DNA of 39,208 nt from positions 1-39,208 of the forward strand of contig CAIYOB010001304.1 of the NCBI GenBank assembly GCA_903927685.1, read 5' to 3'. Below are positions 24,552 to 32,551 of the stretch, piece after piece. The stretch comes from an uncultured Planctomycetaceae bacterium (GTDB lineage Bacteria > Planctomycetota > Planctomycetia > Pirellulales > Pirellulaceae). Below the pieces are notes generated by a model that was not told where the DNA came from, searched no databases, and saw nothing but the letters and a program-made list of their open reading frames with translations. Numbering within the stretch: position 1 is the first letter of the stretch; the number at the start of each line of letters is the position of its first letter. The position numbers and the translations under genes are program-made.

Positions 24552-27032
24552 GTGCGACCAACGGCTGACGAGCGGGTTCAGTTGACGGGCGCGCCCGACG
24601 TCCGCTGCACCCACTGCGGACTGCCCGTGCCGTCGGGGTTGGTGGAACCGGGGGCCGACGAGCAGTTCTGCTGTCAGGGCTGCCGGACGGTGTACCAGAT
24701 GATCCACGGCTGTGGGTTGGACCGCTTCTATCGCCTGCGGGAAACGGCAGACGCCGCGTCCGTGCCGGCGCGCACGACCGGGCGACAGTACGGCGAGTAC
24801 GACGACGCCGTGTTTCGCGGCCTGTATTGCCAGACGCTGGCCGATGGCGCGCAGGCGACGGAACTGTATCTCGAGGGCGTGCATTGCGCGGCCTGCGTCT
24901 GGCTGGTCGAGAAGTTGCCGCAGGTGCTGCCCGGCGTGATCGAGTCGCGGCTGGACATGCGCCGCTGCCTGGTGCGAATCCGTTGGCAGGGTGACCGCGT
25001 CAAGCTGTCGCGGATCGCCCAGCTGCTGGACTCGTTGGGCTATCCGCCGCATCCGGCGCGGGATGTGCGAGCCCGCGAATTGCGGCGGCGCGAAGACCAT
25101 CGCTTCCTGATCCGCATCGGCGTCGCGGCCGCCTGTGCCGGCAACGTGATGACCCTGGCCTTTGCCCTGTACGGCGGCATGTTCTCCGGGATCGAAGCCG
25201 AGTACGCGCGGTTGTTCCGCTGGACCAGCATGCTGTTCGGGATCATCGCCCTCGCGTGGCCCGGCAGCCTGTTCTTCCGCGGCGCCTGGGCGGCCGTGCG
25301 GACGCGGACGGCCCACCTGGACTTGCCGATTGCCCTGGGGTTGCTCGCCGGCGGGCTGGCGGGGACCGTGAATGCCGTGCTGGACCGCGGCGAGATCTAC
25401 TTCGATTCGCTGACCATGCTTGTGTTCCTGCTGCTGGTCGGGCGTTGGATCCAGCGCCGCCAACAGCGCTGGGCGGGGGACGCGGTCGAGTTGTTGTTTT
25501 CGCTGACTCCCACGTCGGCGCGCCGGGTCGTCGACGAGCGGATCGAGGAAGTGCCGATCGAGGCCGTGGCGCCCGGAGACCTGGTCGAAGTCCGCGCCGG
25601 CGATTCGGTGCCGGTCGATGGCGTCGTGGTCGCCGGGCACTCGACGCTGGACCAATCGCTGCTGAGCGGCGAATCGCGGCCCGTGTCGGTGGAACCCGGC
25701 CAGGCCGTCAGCGCCGGCACCGTGAACGTGGCTTCGCGGCTGGTCGTACGTGTCCAGTCCGTAGGCGATCAGACTCGCGTCGGGCGGCTGATGCAGCTGG
25801 TCGAAGAATGCAGCCGGCGGCAAGCGCCGATCGTCCAGTTCGCCGACCGAGTTGCCATCCGGTTTGTGGTCGTCGTATTGGCCCTGGCGGCCGCCACGTT
25901 TGCGATCTGGTTGTGGCTCGAGCCGGCCCGAGCCATCGACAACGCGGTGGCTCTGCTGATCGTCGCCTGTCCCTGTGCCCTGGGATTGGCCACGCCGCTG
26001 GCCTTGACGGTAGCCATCGGCCGGGCGGCGCGCCGCGGGATCCTGATCAAGGGTGGCGAAGTCCTGGAGTTGCTGGCCCGGCCGGGGGAACTGGTCCTGG
26101 ACAAGACCGGCACGATTACGGCGGGCAAGACCCGCTTGGTTTCCTGGGTCGGCAGCGATCAGGCCAAACTCTGGGTGGCGGCGTTGGAGGCCCACTCGGC
26201 GCACCCCGTGGGGGTGGCGCTGCGCGCCGCCGTGGACGCGGCGCACGAGTCGCCTGCGGTCGAGGTGCGCGATACCGTACAGACTCCCGGCGGGGGCTTG
26301 ACGGGCCTGGTCGACGGTCGCCGGCTGGCTGCCGGCTCGCCGCGTTTCGTGCGTTCCCAAGGCGTGGCGGTGGGGGCCGACATGGAGGCGGCCGAGCGGG
26401 CCGCGGTGGCCGCCGGCATGACGCCGGTACTGGTGGCCGTCGACGGCCGATGCGTGGCGGTGGCCAGCCTGGGCGATCCGCTGCGCGAGGATGCGGCCAC
26501 GGCGCTGGCGGAACTGAGGCGGCGTGGCTGGACGATCCGCATCCTGTCCGGCGATCATCCGGAGGTCGTCGCGGCGGTCGCCGAGCACTTGCAGATCCCC
26601 GCCGAAGCGGCCACGGGCAGCGCGACGCCGGAAGAGAAGGTGGCTTATGTCGAGCGGCTCCGGGGGCAGGGGCCGGTCGTCATGGTCGGCGACGGAGTGA
26701 ACGATGCCGCCGCCTTGTCCGCCGCCACCGTGGGCATTGCCGTGCACGGCGGAGCGGAAGCCAGCCTGTCGGCCGCCGACATCTACCTTAGCCGCCCGGG
26801 CCTGACGCCGATCGTCGATCTGGTCGGCGCGGCGGACAGCACCGTCCGCGCGATCCGGCGGAGCCTGGTCGCGTCGCTGGTCTATAATGCTGTGGCTGCC
26901 AGCCTGGCCGTCACCGGCTTGATCGGCCCGCTGATTGCGGCCATCCTGATGCCGATCAGCTCCCTCACCGTGCTCACTTTGGCCTTTGCCTCGCGAACCT
27001 TCCGGGATGGAAGAAAGGACTCACAACCATGA
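24552..27032 (+). CDS. Heavy-metal P1B-type ATPase, CcoI/FixI-like copper exporter
   Basis: An inner-membrane copper pump of about 826 residues. The N-terminus has the CcoI/FixI-type metal-binding module (CTHCGLPV at 19-25, then FCCQGCRTVYQ), followed by an HMA domain with HCAACVWLVE at 111-120. The transport motif CPC (473-475), the phosphorylation motif DKTGT at 517, LSGES in place of TGES, AHSAHP and MVGDGVNDAAAL are present. The best ribosome site (GGAGG) supports the GTG at 24552; an ATG at 24534 and a GTG at 24507 in the same frame are alternatives. CcoI pumps copper to the periplasm for assembly of cbb3 oxidase, but no ccoNOPQ, ccoG, ccoH or ccoS gene is here. The stop overlaps the next start as ATGA, so the two are translationally coupled. 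Confidence 0.9.
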   Translation: MRPTADERVQLTGAPDVRCTHCGLPVPSGLVEPGADEQFCCQGCRTVYQMIHGCGLDRFYRLRETADAASVPARTTGRQYGEYDDAVFRGLYCQTLADGAQATELYLEGVHCAACVWLVEKLPQVLPGVIESRLDMRRCLVRIRWQGDRVKLSRIAQLLDSLGYPPHPARDVRARELRRREDHRFLIRIGVAAACAGNVMTLAFALYGGMFSGIEAEYARLFRWTSMLFGIIALAWPGSLFFRGAWAAVRTRTAHLDLPIALGLLAGGLAGTVNAVLDRGEIYFDSLTMLVFLLLVGRWIQRRQQRWAGDAVELLFSLTPTSARRVVDERIEEVPIEAVAPGDLVEVRAGDSVPVDGVVVAGHSTLDQSLLSGESRPVSVEPGQAVSAGTVNVASRLVVRVQSVGDQTRVGRLMQLVEECSRRQAPIVQFADRVAIRFVVVVLALAAATFAIWLWLEPARAIDNAVALLIVACPCALGLATPLALTVAIGRAARRGILIKGGEVLELLARPGELVLDKTGTITAGKTRLVSWVGSDQAKLWVAALEAHSAHPVGVALRAAVDAAHESPAVEVRDTVQTPGGGLTGLVDGRRLAAGSPRFVRSQGVAVGADMEAAERAAVAAGMTPVLVAVDGRCVAVASLGDPLREDAATALAELRRRGWTIRILSGDHPEVVAAVAEHLQIPAEAATGSATPEEKVAYVERLRGQGPVVMVGDGVNDAAALSAATVGIAVHGGAEASLSAADIYLSRPGLTPIVDLVGAADSTVRAIRRSLVASLVYNAVAASLAVTGLIGPLIAAILMPISSLTVLTLAFASRTFRDGRKDSQP

Positions 27033-27841
27033 CGACAGCGCTGCTCCTGACCTGCCTGTTCCTGTCACCGTTGGCCGCCGCCCCGCCAGCGACGGGAGAG
27101 CCGTCCAATGCCGTTGAGGCCGCGGCGAAGAAGGCGGAGGCTGACAAACTCCTGGACGAACGGTACGCCGCCTGGGTCAGCACGCTCGCGCCTGAGCAGC
27201 AAGCCTGGGAGCGCGTCCTGCAGGAGAACCTGGGCAGTTTCTACCTCCCGATCCACAAGCAAGAGAAGGTCGCGGGCCGATCCAATGCTTGGGACTTTGT
27301 GCCGGATGATCCCCGTCTGCCGCGCGTGCTGCTGATCGGCGATTCCGTCTCGCGAGGTTACACGCAGAGCGTGCGGAAGACGCTTGCGGGCAGAGCCAAC
27401 GTGCATCGCGCGCCCGCCAACTGCGGTCCCACGTCCATGGGCTTGCAGAAGTTGGACGTGTGGCTTGGCGCTGGCAAGTGGGACGTGATTCACTTCAACT
27501 TCGGGATCCACGACCGCAACACGCCTGTGGCCGAGTACCGCCAGCGGCTGGAGCAACTCGTCGACCGTCTGAAAAAGACCGGCGCCAAGCTGATCTGGGC
27601 CAGCACCACCCCCATCCCGGACGATCCCGCGAAGCAACAGACCGCCGCGTCGATCGTCGAGCGGAACGAGGCCGCGGCCCAGATCATGGAGAAGCACGGC
27701 GTCGCGACCGACGATCTGTTCACCGCCGTGACCCCGCACCTGGAGACGATGCAGAACCCCCACGACGTCCATTTCAACGCCGCGGGCTACGAGTTCCTCG
27801 GCCAACAGGTGGGCCAAGCCATCGAAGCCCGGCTGAAGTAG
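27029..27841 (+). CDS. Exported SGNH/GDSL-family hydrolase
   Basis: A 270-residue exported protein (signal MTTALLLTCLFLSPLAAAPP). The SGNH blocks are visible: GDSVSRGY with Ser106, the Gly in ANCGPT (133), and DVHFN with the Asp246/His248 pair. Block III, normally G-x-N-D, reads NFGIHDRN, so the oxyanion Asn is displaced or replaced by His, a variant that would need a structural check. Family members are lipases, deacetylases and carbohydrate esterases; with sulfatases and glycosidases nearby, removal of acetyl groups from a glycan is plausible. The start codon overlaps the stop of the copper ATPase, an odd pairing for unrelated functions. Confidence 0.85.
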   Translation: MTTALLLTCLFLSPLAAAPPATGEPSNAVEAAAKKAEADKLLDERYAAWVSTLAPEQQAWERVLQENLGSFYLPIHKQEKVAGRSNAWDFVPDDPRLPRVLLIGDSVSRGYTQSVRKTLAGRANVHRAPANCGPTSMGLQKLDVWLGAGKWDVIHFNFGIHDRNTPVAEYRQRLEQLVDRLKKTGAKLIWASTTPIPDDPAKQQTAASIVERNEAAAQIMEKHGVATDDLFTAVTPHLETMQNPHDVHFNAAGYEFLGQQVGQAIEARLK

Positions 27842-28038
27842 CCGCTGTGTACGGGAGAAACGCCAGACCATGATTAAAGCGGTTCGCGGGCAAGGATCGA
27901 CCGGCGGGTGACGGACGTGATGGTCGGAACCTAGGATGTCCTCGTCGCCGATGGATCAGCGGCAACATTGAAATCCGTCCCGTGTCGCCAGCGGAATGGC
28001 CGTCGGACGGAGCAACTCGCAGAAGACGTGCGACACGC

Positions 28039-28443
28039 TTAGGCCTTGTTCTCCTGCTGTAGTACGGATTTCCCCTGTTCCGTCGTTCGGTACTGCTGGC
28101 TGGAACTGCGGGGTTTGTCGGGAATGGTCATCTCAATCCAGCCTGCCTTCAGCAGTGGCTCCAAATAGGCTTTCCGAAGATGCTTGCGATTCGCCAATCC
28201 GGCTGCTTCCTGCAATTCAGCACGGGTTTTGGCTGTTTGGGCTGCGGCCAGCACTGCTAGTACTTGCGTGGTGACTTGCGTGGTGACTTGCGTGGTGACT
28301 TGCGTGGTGACTTGCGTGGTGACTTGCGTGGTGACTTGCGTGGTAGCCTCCCGTTTTGAGGGGTTTGCGGCAAATGCGACGTTCTTGTCGGTACACAAGT
28401 GGGCCGCGTTGCTGCGGAGCGGGGCGAGCAGAGATGAAGTCAC
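28039..28443 (-). CDS. Winged-helix tail protein with TTQV repeats
   Basis: A 134-residue frame beginning with a GTG at 28443 that overlaps the stop of the AlbA_2 protein (GTGA). After about 33 residues of unclear origin comes TTQV repeated seven times, then a winged-helix domain (VLAVLAAAQTAKTRAELQEA, then AYLEPLLKAGWIEMTIPDKP, then QQYRTTEQGKSVL). The winged helix closely matches the C-terminus of the neighbouring protein, and V-x-x-Q-V linkers of this kind precede winged helices in AlbA_2/RecG-like proteins. It therefore looks like the detached tail of a second such protein, or a small DNA-binding companion. No ATPase or AlbA_2 part is present. It may be non-functional. Confidence 0.6.
   Translation of the reverse strand: MTSSLLAPLRSNAAHLCTDKNVAFAANPSKREATTQVTTQVTTQVTTQVTTQVTTQVTTQVLAVLAAAQTAKTRAELQEAAGLANRKHLRKAYLEPLLKAGWIEMTIPDKPRSSSQQYRTTEQGKSVLQQENKA
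28262..28345. repeat. 12-bp tandem repeat, seven copies
   Basis: Seven consecutive copies of ACTTGCGTGGTG (the last ending in A) span 28262-28345 inside the winged-helix gene and encode TTQV on the reverse strand. Copy-number change by replication slippage would alter the linker by four residues per step and keep the frame. Confidence 0.97.
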
Positions 28444-29912
28444 TTGTCTGCCTCCTGTTCCAATACGTTCCGACCGGCCTGAGTGATGCGATACTGCTGT
28501 TTGGAGCTGCGAGGTTTGTCGGGAATCGTCATTTCGATCAAACCCATTTCAAGGAGTGGGTCAAGAACCTGGTTTCGGAACTTGGTGCGATCGGTTCGTC
28601 CGGTGATTGCGATCAAGTTGGCGATTCCCGCGTTGCTCCGGCATTTTTCGAGAATCTCAACTTGGTGCCGACTTAGTGCCGACTTAGTGCCAACTTGGTT
28701 CCTTTTTGGCACCAAGTCGGGACCAAGTGCGATCTGTGCCCGGAAAGTCACCACGACGGTGTGGCCGCGAAGTTCAAAAGTCGGCGGATCAATGCTGTAG
28801 TTCTGGCACTCGTCGATGACCCGGTTTGTGCCGCGGCCCCAAGCTTCGATCGCCCCGGTTCGATGGAACGTTTGGGCGATCAACGGGTTCCTCAGCACGG
28901 AGGGGTGGGAACCACTGAGCATCTCGGCCGTGAGTCCGGTGGGCAGGCTGCCGTAGCTGCTGATTTCGATCCGGTCGTCGAACACTGCGACCGCGACGTC
29001 GCCGCCCGGATACGAGTAATCGCGATGCATCACGGCGTTGAGGATGATTTCCCGCAGCGCGTCGGCCGGGACCGGCAGACGATCCTCGCGCTGAATGCGG
29101 CCTTTGACAAAATGACCCGATAAGGGCAGCGTTCGGTCCAGGAATGCCATCGCTTCGCGAACCGCAGCGAACGCGTGGTAGTACTCCTGCTTGTTGTCCA
29201 GGATATCGCCGGTGATCTTCGTGCCGCGAAATCGTCCGAGTTTCAGCTTCGCCTGAGGATAGTCGGGCAGGAATCTTGTCCCGTACAGGACCTGGGCCGC
29301 CTGGGTCAGTTCGCCTTCGCGGCGCAGACCCAGCCGGTCAAGAATGTCGCCAACATCCAGGCTCGTACCGGCTGAAATCCGGCGGAAGCGGATTGCATCG
29401 TCGCGCGTGCGGAGGATCTCTTCGTGGTCGAGGTCCTCCAGTCGAACGCCGACCGCAACCTGGTTCTCCCAGCGCCGCCGTGCATGGTCGCGCTGCAGGA
29501 GCAGTTGTTCATAACGCTCCCTCGGCATTCGCGACGTGGTCGTGCCGATTCGCTGATACGGTCGTCCGTCGTACGTGAACGGAATGCCGTCAGCGCTACG
29601 GGGGACGGTGAACACGATGACTGATCGCGAAGTTCCCGACACGGACACCAACTGGAATTCCACGGGCGCGGACGGCTGAATCCGGTCCAGCACTCGGGCG
29701 ATTTCCTGTTGGGTTGTATCGCTGACATCCTGGCCGGCAATGCTCCCGTCCGGCCTGACCCCGACCAGGACCATTCCGCCGCTGCCGTTCAGCATTCCGC
29801 AGAGCGTTTCGCCGGCTCGGGGGAGTTGGGCCGTCGATGTCTTGTACTCAACGGCGACAGATTCCCCACCCGCAGCGATGCTCCGCACCTCGTCGAGAGT
29901 CATCCCCGTCAT
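28440..29912 (-). CDS. AlbA_2 (Schlafen-like) / RecG-like ATP-binding protein with C-terminal winged helix
   Basis: A 490-residue protein with GAGGAGG before the ATG at 29912. The N-terminal part (about 10-140) is an AlbA_2 domain: ESVAVEYKTS, GMLNGSGGMVLVGVRPDGSIAG, YQRIGTTTSRMPRERYEQL. The middle carries a HATPase_c_4-type fold (LREIILNAVMHRDYSYPGGD, then DDRIEISSYGSLPTGLT, then GRGTNRVIDEC). A linker (VGTKSALSRHQV) leads to a winged helix ending EMTIPDKPRSSKQQYRITQAG. Such proteins are annotated as RecG-like helicases, but lack helicase motifs; they are probable transcriptional regulators and are frequent near restriction-modification and defence genes. The start overlaps by ATGA the stop of an upstream remnant. 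Confidence 0.88.
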   Translation of the reverse strand: MTGMTLDEVRSIAAGGESVAVEYKTSTAQLPRAGETLCGMLNGSGGMVLVGVRPDGSIAGQDVSDTTQQEIARVLDRIQPSAPVEFQLVSVSGTSRSVIVFTVPRSADGIPFTYDGRPYQRIGTTTSRMPRERYEQLLLQRDHARRRWENQVAVGVRLEDLDHEEILRTRDDAIRFRRISAGTSLDVGDILDRLGLRREGELTQAAQVLYGTRFLPDYPQAKLKLGRFRGTKITGDILDNKQEYYHAFAAVREAMAFLDRTLPLSGHFVKGRIQREDRLPVPADALREIILNAVMHRDYSYPGGDVAVAVFDDRIEISSYGSLPTGLTAEMLSGSHPSVLRNPLIAQTFHRTGAIEAWGRGTNRVIDECQNYSIDPPTFELRGHTVVVTFRAQIALGPDLVPKRNQVGTKSALSRHQVEILEKCRSNAGIANLIAITGRTDRTKFRNQVLDPLLEMGLIEMTIPDKPRSSKQQYRITQAGRNVLEQEADK

Positions 29913-30210
29913 TCGTCACCCTCCTCGCGCACTACACCCCAAGACTCGCCGGAACCGATCACGAGCCATAACTTGCCGGGCTCCTTGCCTTGGGTCAGTC
30001 GCTGCAGATAACGGTCCTCGAAGGAGGCGCCAGGCAGCTCGCTCCGGTAGGTTCCAGGAGTTCGCGGACAGCAGCCCCGCCTGTCTTGAGTCCCTTCAGC
30101 CACTCGACTATTCTCTTGGGGACGCCCTGGTGGACGACCTCGAACGAAGTCAGCATGTTGGTCCGCAGCCAAGCCGCTTGCGGCCAGCCCGGGACCTTGG
30201 CCGCCTTGCA
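29909..30210 (-). pseudogene. Frameshifted C-terminal remnant of an unknown gene
   Basis: Reading leftwards from about 30210, one frame gives protein-like sequence (AAWLRTNMLTSFEVVHQG, then VPKRIVEWLKGLKTGG, then VRELLEPTG); near 30045 this passes to another frame that continues LPGASFEDRYLQRLTQG, KLWLVIGSGESWGVVREEGDE and stops at 29909. The stop overlaps the start of the AlbA_2 gene as ATGA, the arrangement expected of an intact operon partner. The evidence is compositional only; I do not recognise the family. It is most simply the tail of a decayed gene, possibly part of a defence or restriction-modification operon. Confidence 0.4.
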
Positions 30211-30225
30211 CCACGGCGCCGTGAC

Positions 30226-31839
30226 TTACGCCGTCGGCGTGCGGCGGAAGGCGATGCGTTTCTTCCAGTGCTCGTTGTCCGGCTGGGGAAAATCGGTGCG
30301 GTAATGGACGCCCCGGGATTCCTCGCGTTCCAACGCGGCTTGGGTGATCACCCGAGCGACGGCCAGCATGTTCTGCAGCTCCCAGCCCGCCGGTTCGCTG
30401 AATTGGCGGTACAGCACGTAGCGCTGCCAGGTCGTAATCGTGCTCAACGCTTCGATCAAGTCCGGCTTGCTGCGGCGGACGCCGACGCTCCGCCACATCA
30501 GGCTCTTGAGCGAGTTGCGGATGTCGCCCAAGTCCAGGCGTTCGTTGGGCTCTTCGATCGCGGGGTTCTCCAAGGGCAAGGCGTGGAAATCGTCGTCCGT
30601 CTGACGGGCTGCTTGCGACGCTCCGGACCCGGCATGGGCTCCGTAGACCATGCTCTCCAGCAGGCTGTTCGAAGCCAGTCGATTGGCGCCATGCAGGCCG
30701 GTCGAGGTCGCTTCGCCCGCCGCCCACAGCCCCGGCAGCGTGGTGCGGCCTTCCAAGTCGACCGTCACACCGCCGCCCATGTAGTGGGCTCCCGGCCGCA
30801 CGGGAATCCGGTCCTTGGTAATGTCGATCCCGAATTTGCCGCAGGTATCGTTGATGCCCGGGAACCGTCCGCGCACGAACCGCGGGTCCAGGTGGCTGAG
30901 GTCCAAGTACACGCAGGGATGCCGCGTCTTGTCCATCTGGCTGACGATCGCTTGGGAGACGACGTCCCGCGGCGCCAGTTCGCCTCGCTCGTCGTAGTCG
31001 AACATGAACCGATAGCCGCGACGATCGACCAGGTAGGCGCCTTCGCCGCGGATCGCTTCGGTGATCAAGCTGCGGCTGCTGCCGGCGATGTATAACACCG
31101 TCGGGTGGAACTGCATGAATTCCATGTCCCGCAGTTCCGCGCCGGCGCGATAGGCGACCGCGTGACCATCGGCCGTCGCCACGGCGGGATTCGTCGTTTC
31201 CCGATACAGCTGCCCCGCGCCCCCGGAACACAGGATCGTCTGCTTGGCCCAGACCAGCATGCGGCCGTGCTTCTGGTCGGCGAGCAGCGCCCCGCGGCAG
31301 ACGCCGTCGTGGGTCAGCAGGTCCAGCGTGAAGGTGTTTTCCCAGATCCGCACGTGGCGCAGCTTGCGCGTCCACGCCATCATCGCCCGGATCACTTCCC
31401 GGCCGGTCGCGTCGCCCAGGGCGTGGACGATGCGGTGGTGGCTGTGACCGCCTTCGCGGCCGAGCACAATCTGGCCCTCGTGCGTGTCGAACTGGGTGCC
31501 CCACTGCATCAGTTCGCGGATCCGCTGCGGGGCCTCCTGGATCACCATCTCGACCACCTGCGGATCGCACAGATCGCCGCCTGCGACCAGGGTGTCGGCG
31601 ACATGGTTCTCGAAGCGGTCCGCCGGGTCCATCACGCCGGCGATTCCGCCCTGGGCGTAGGCACTGTTCGATTCGTCCAAGCGGTCCTTGGTGACGACCA
31701 GCGCCGTCTGCGCGGGATCCACGGCGATCGCCGCCCGGAGACCGGCCAAGCCCCCGCCGATGATCAACACATCGGTGAAGAAATGGGGCATCTCCTTGGG
31801 ATGAAAGGGCACGAGGTAACGCGGAATGGGCTCGAGCAT
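30226..31839 (-). CDS. nadB: L-aspartate oxidase
   Basis: A 537-residue flavoprotein that oxidises L-aspartate to iminoaspartate in the first step of NAD synthesis, working in the cytoplasm with NadA. The start at 31839 has AAGAAGG eight bases upstream; a frame extension to 31968 is unsupported. The FAD dinucleotide motif (VLIIGGGLAGLRAAIA), SAYAQGGIAGV, GGHSHHRIVHALGDATG, the substrate-site MEFMQFHPTVLY, DLSHLDPRFVRGRFPGI, PGAHYMGGGVTVD and GLHGANRLASNSLLE are all as in NadB; the absence of a succinate-dehydrogenase FrdB partner supports the assignment. nadA and nadC are not in the window. It lies 44 bases downstream of the Uma2 gene. Confidence 0.95.
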   Translation of the reverse strand: MLEPIPRYLVPFHPKEMPHFFTDVLIIGGGLAGLRAAIAVDPAQTALVVTKDRLDESNSAYAQGGIAGVMDPADRFENHVADTLVAGGDLCDPQVVEMVIQEAPQRIRELMQWGTQFDTHEGQIVLGREGGHSHHRIVHALGDATGREVIRAMMAWTRKLRHVRIWENTFTLDLLTHDGVCRGALLADQKHGRMLVWAKQTILCSGGAGQLYRETTNPAVATADGHAVAYRAGAELRDMEFMQFHPTVLYIAGSSRSLITEAIRGEGAYLVDRRGYRFMFDYDERGELAPRDVVSQAIVSQMDKTRHPCVYLDLSHLDPRFVRGRFPGINDTCGKFGIDITKDRIPVRPGAHYMGGGVTVDLEGRTTLPGLWAAGEATSTGLHGANRLASNSLLESMVYGAHAGSGASQAARQTDDDFHALPLENPAIEEPNERLDLGDIRNSLKSLMWRSVGVRRSKPDLIEALSTITTWQRYVLYRQFSEPAGWELQNMLAVARVITQAALEREESRGVHYRTDFPQPDNEHWKKRIAFRRTPTA

Positions 31840-31882
31840 GGGGCTGGCCTTCTTATGTTCGGGGTTAACGCCCGCAGCGACG

Positions 31883-32512
31883 TCAGTCTCTGTAACGATC
31901 GCAAACGCGGAACAAGTCGGCAAGGGGGAGGCGGAACTCGGGGAGCAGCTTGGTGGCATAGCAGTCACCTTCCCGCAGCACCCGTTTGGACCACCGGGAG
32001 TTGCGCCAAGAATACACGGTCAATACTCGGCGGAAACGGTCGATGATCCAGTACTCTTGGACGCCCAGATCGCGGTATTCGACCACTTTTTCATCGTAAT
32101 CACGGCGCTGATCGGCAGGGCGGGACGACGTGAATTCGACGACCATGGCCGGCACGTCGCGTCGGGCGACGGGACCGCGCGTCTGCGGATGGCGGCCCAG
32201 TCCCGCCCAGATGGCCCGGTCGCAACGCCGGTTGCTGGCCCCGGTCCGCAGATTGTGCTCCGGCAGCGTGAGATCCAGCGAATTGCCCTGCGGGTGATGG
32301 TCCTGGTACGTGCGGAGCCAGTATCCCAACTCCTCATTGGCGTCGCGTTCTTCTTCCAGCGGTGCAGGACTCACGATCAGGACTCCGCGAATCAACTCGT
32401 AGCGGTAGCCAGCTTCAAACGCCGCCGACTCGAATTCGTCCGGCGTGAAAGGCTGACCGGCATCTCGCGGCCCCAGCGGGCTCGCCGCGGGGCTTTCCAA
32501 AACGCTCGTCAT
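31883..32512 (-). CDS. Uma2-family (DUF820) putative endonuclease
   Basis: A 209-residue protein. The C-terminal core holds the PD-(D/E)xK-like pattern of the Uma2 family: PAMVVEFTSSRPADQRRDY, then DEKVVEYRDLGVQEYWIID, giving the acidic and Lys residues expected in the nuclease site. The N-terminal YELIRGVLIVSPAPLEEER strand is also typical. Members are abundant in cyanobacteria and planctomycetes; their biological role is mostly unknown. It lies between the giant membrane protein and nadB on the same strand. Confidence 0.9.
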   Translation of the reverse strand: MTSVLESPAASPLGPRDAGQPFTPDEFESAAFEAGYRYELIRGVLIVSPAPLEEERDANEELGYWLRTYQDHHPQGNSLDLTLPEHNLRTGASNRRCDRAIWAGLGRHPQTRGPVARRDVPAMVVEFTSSRPADQRRDYDEKVVEYRDLGVQEYWIIDRFRRVLTVYSWRNSRWSKRVLREGDCYATKLLPEFRLPLADLFRVCDRYRD

Positions 32513-32551
32513 GGTTGTCTCCGTAAGGCCGGATGCTCCGCCGGCTCTCGG

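Noticed and set aside
24480..26747. A 755-residue reverse-strand open frame opposite the copper ATPase
   Set aside because: No motifs, biased composition, and the forward frame has every P-type ATPase motif.
27842..28038. Possible tRNA or small gene in the gap after the SGNH hydrolase
   Set aside because: No cloverleaf, ribosome site or protein-like frame was found.
28262..28345. Possible CRISPR array
   Set aside because: The units are 12 bases, contiguous and without spacers; they encode a protein linker.
28440..29912. RecG helicase
   Set aside because: The common annotation is misleading: no helicase motifs are present, only AlbA_2, an HATPase-like part and a winged helix.
31840..31968. 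N-terminal extension of NadB
   Set aside because: It overlaps the 3' end of the Uma2 gene and lacks similarity; AAGAAGG supports 31839.
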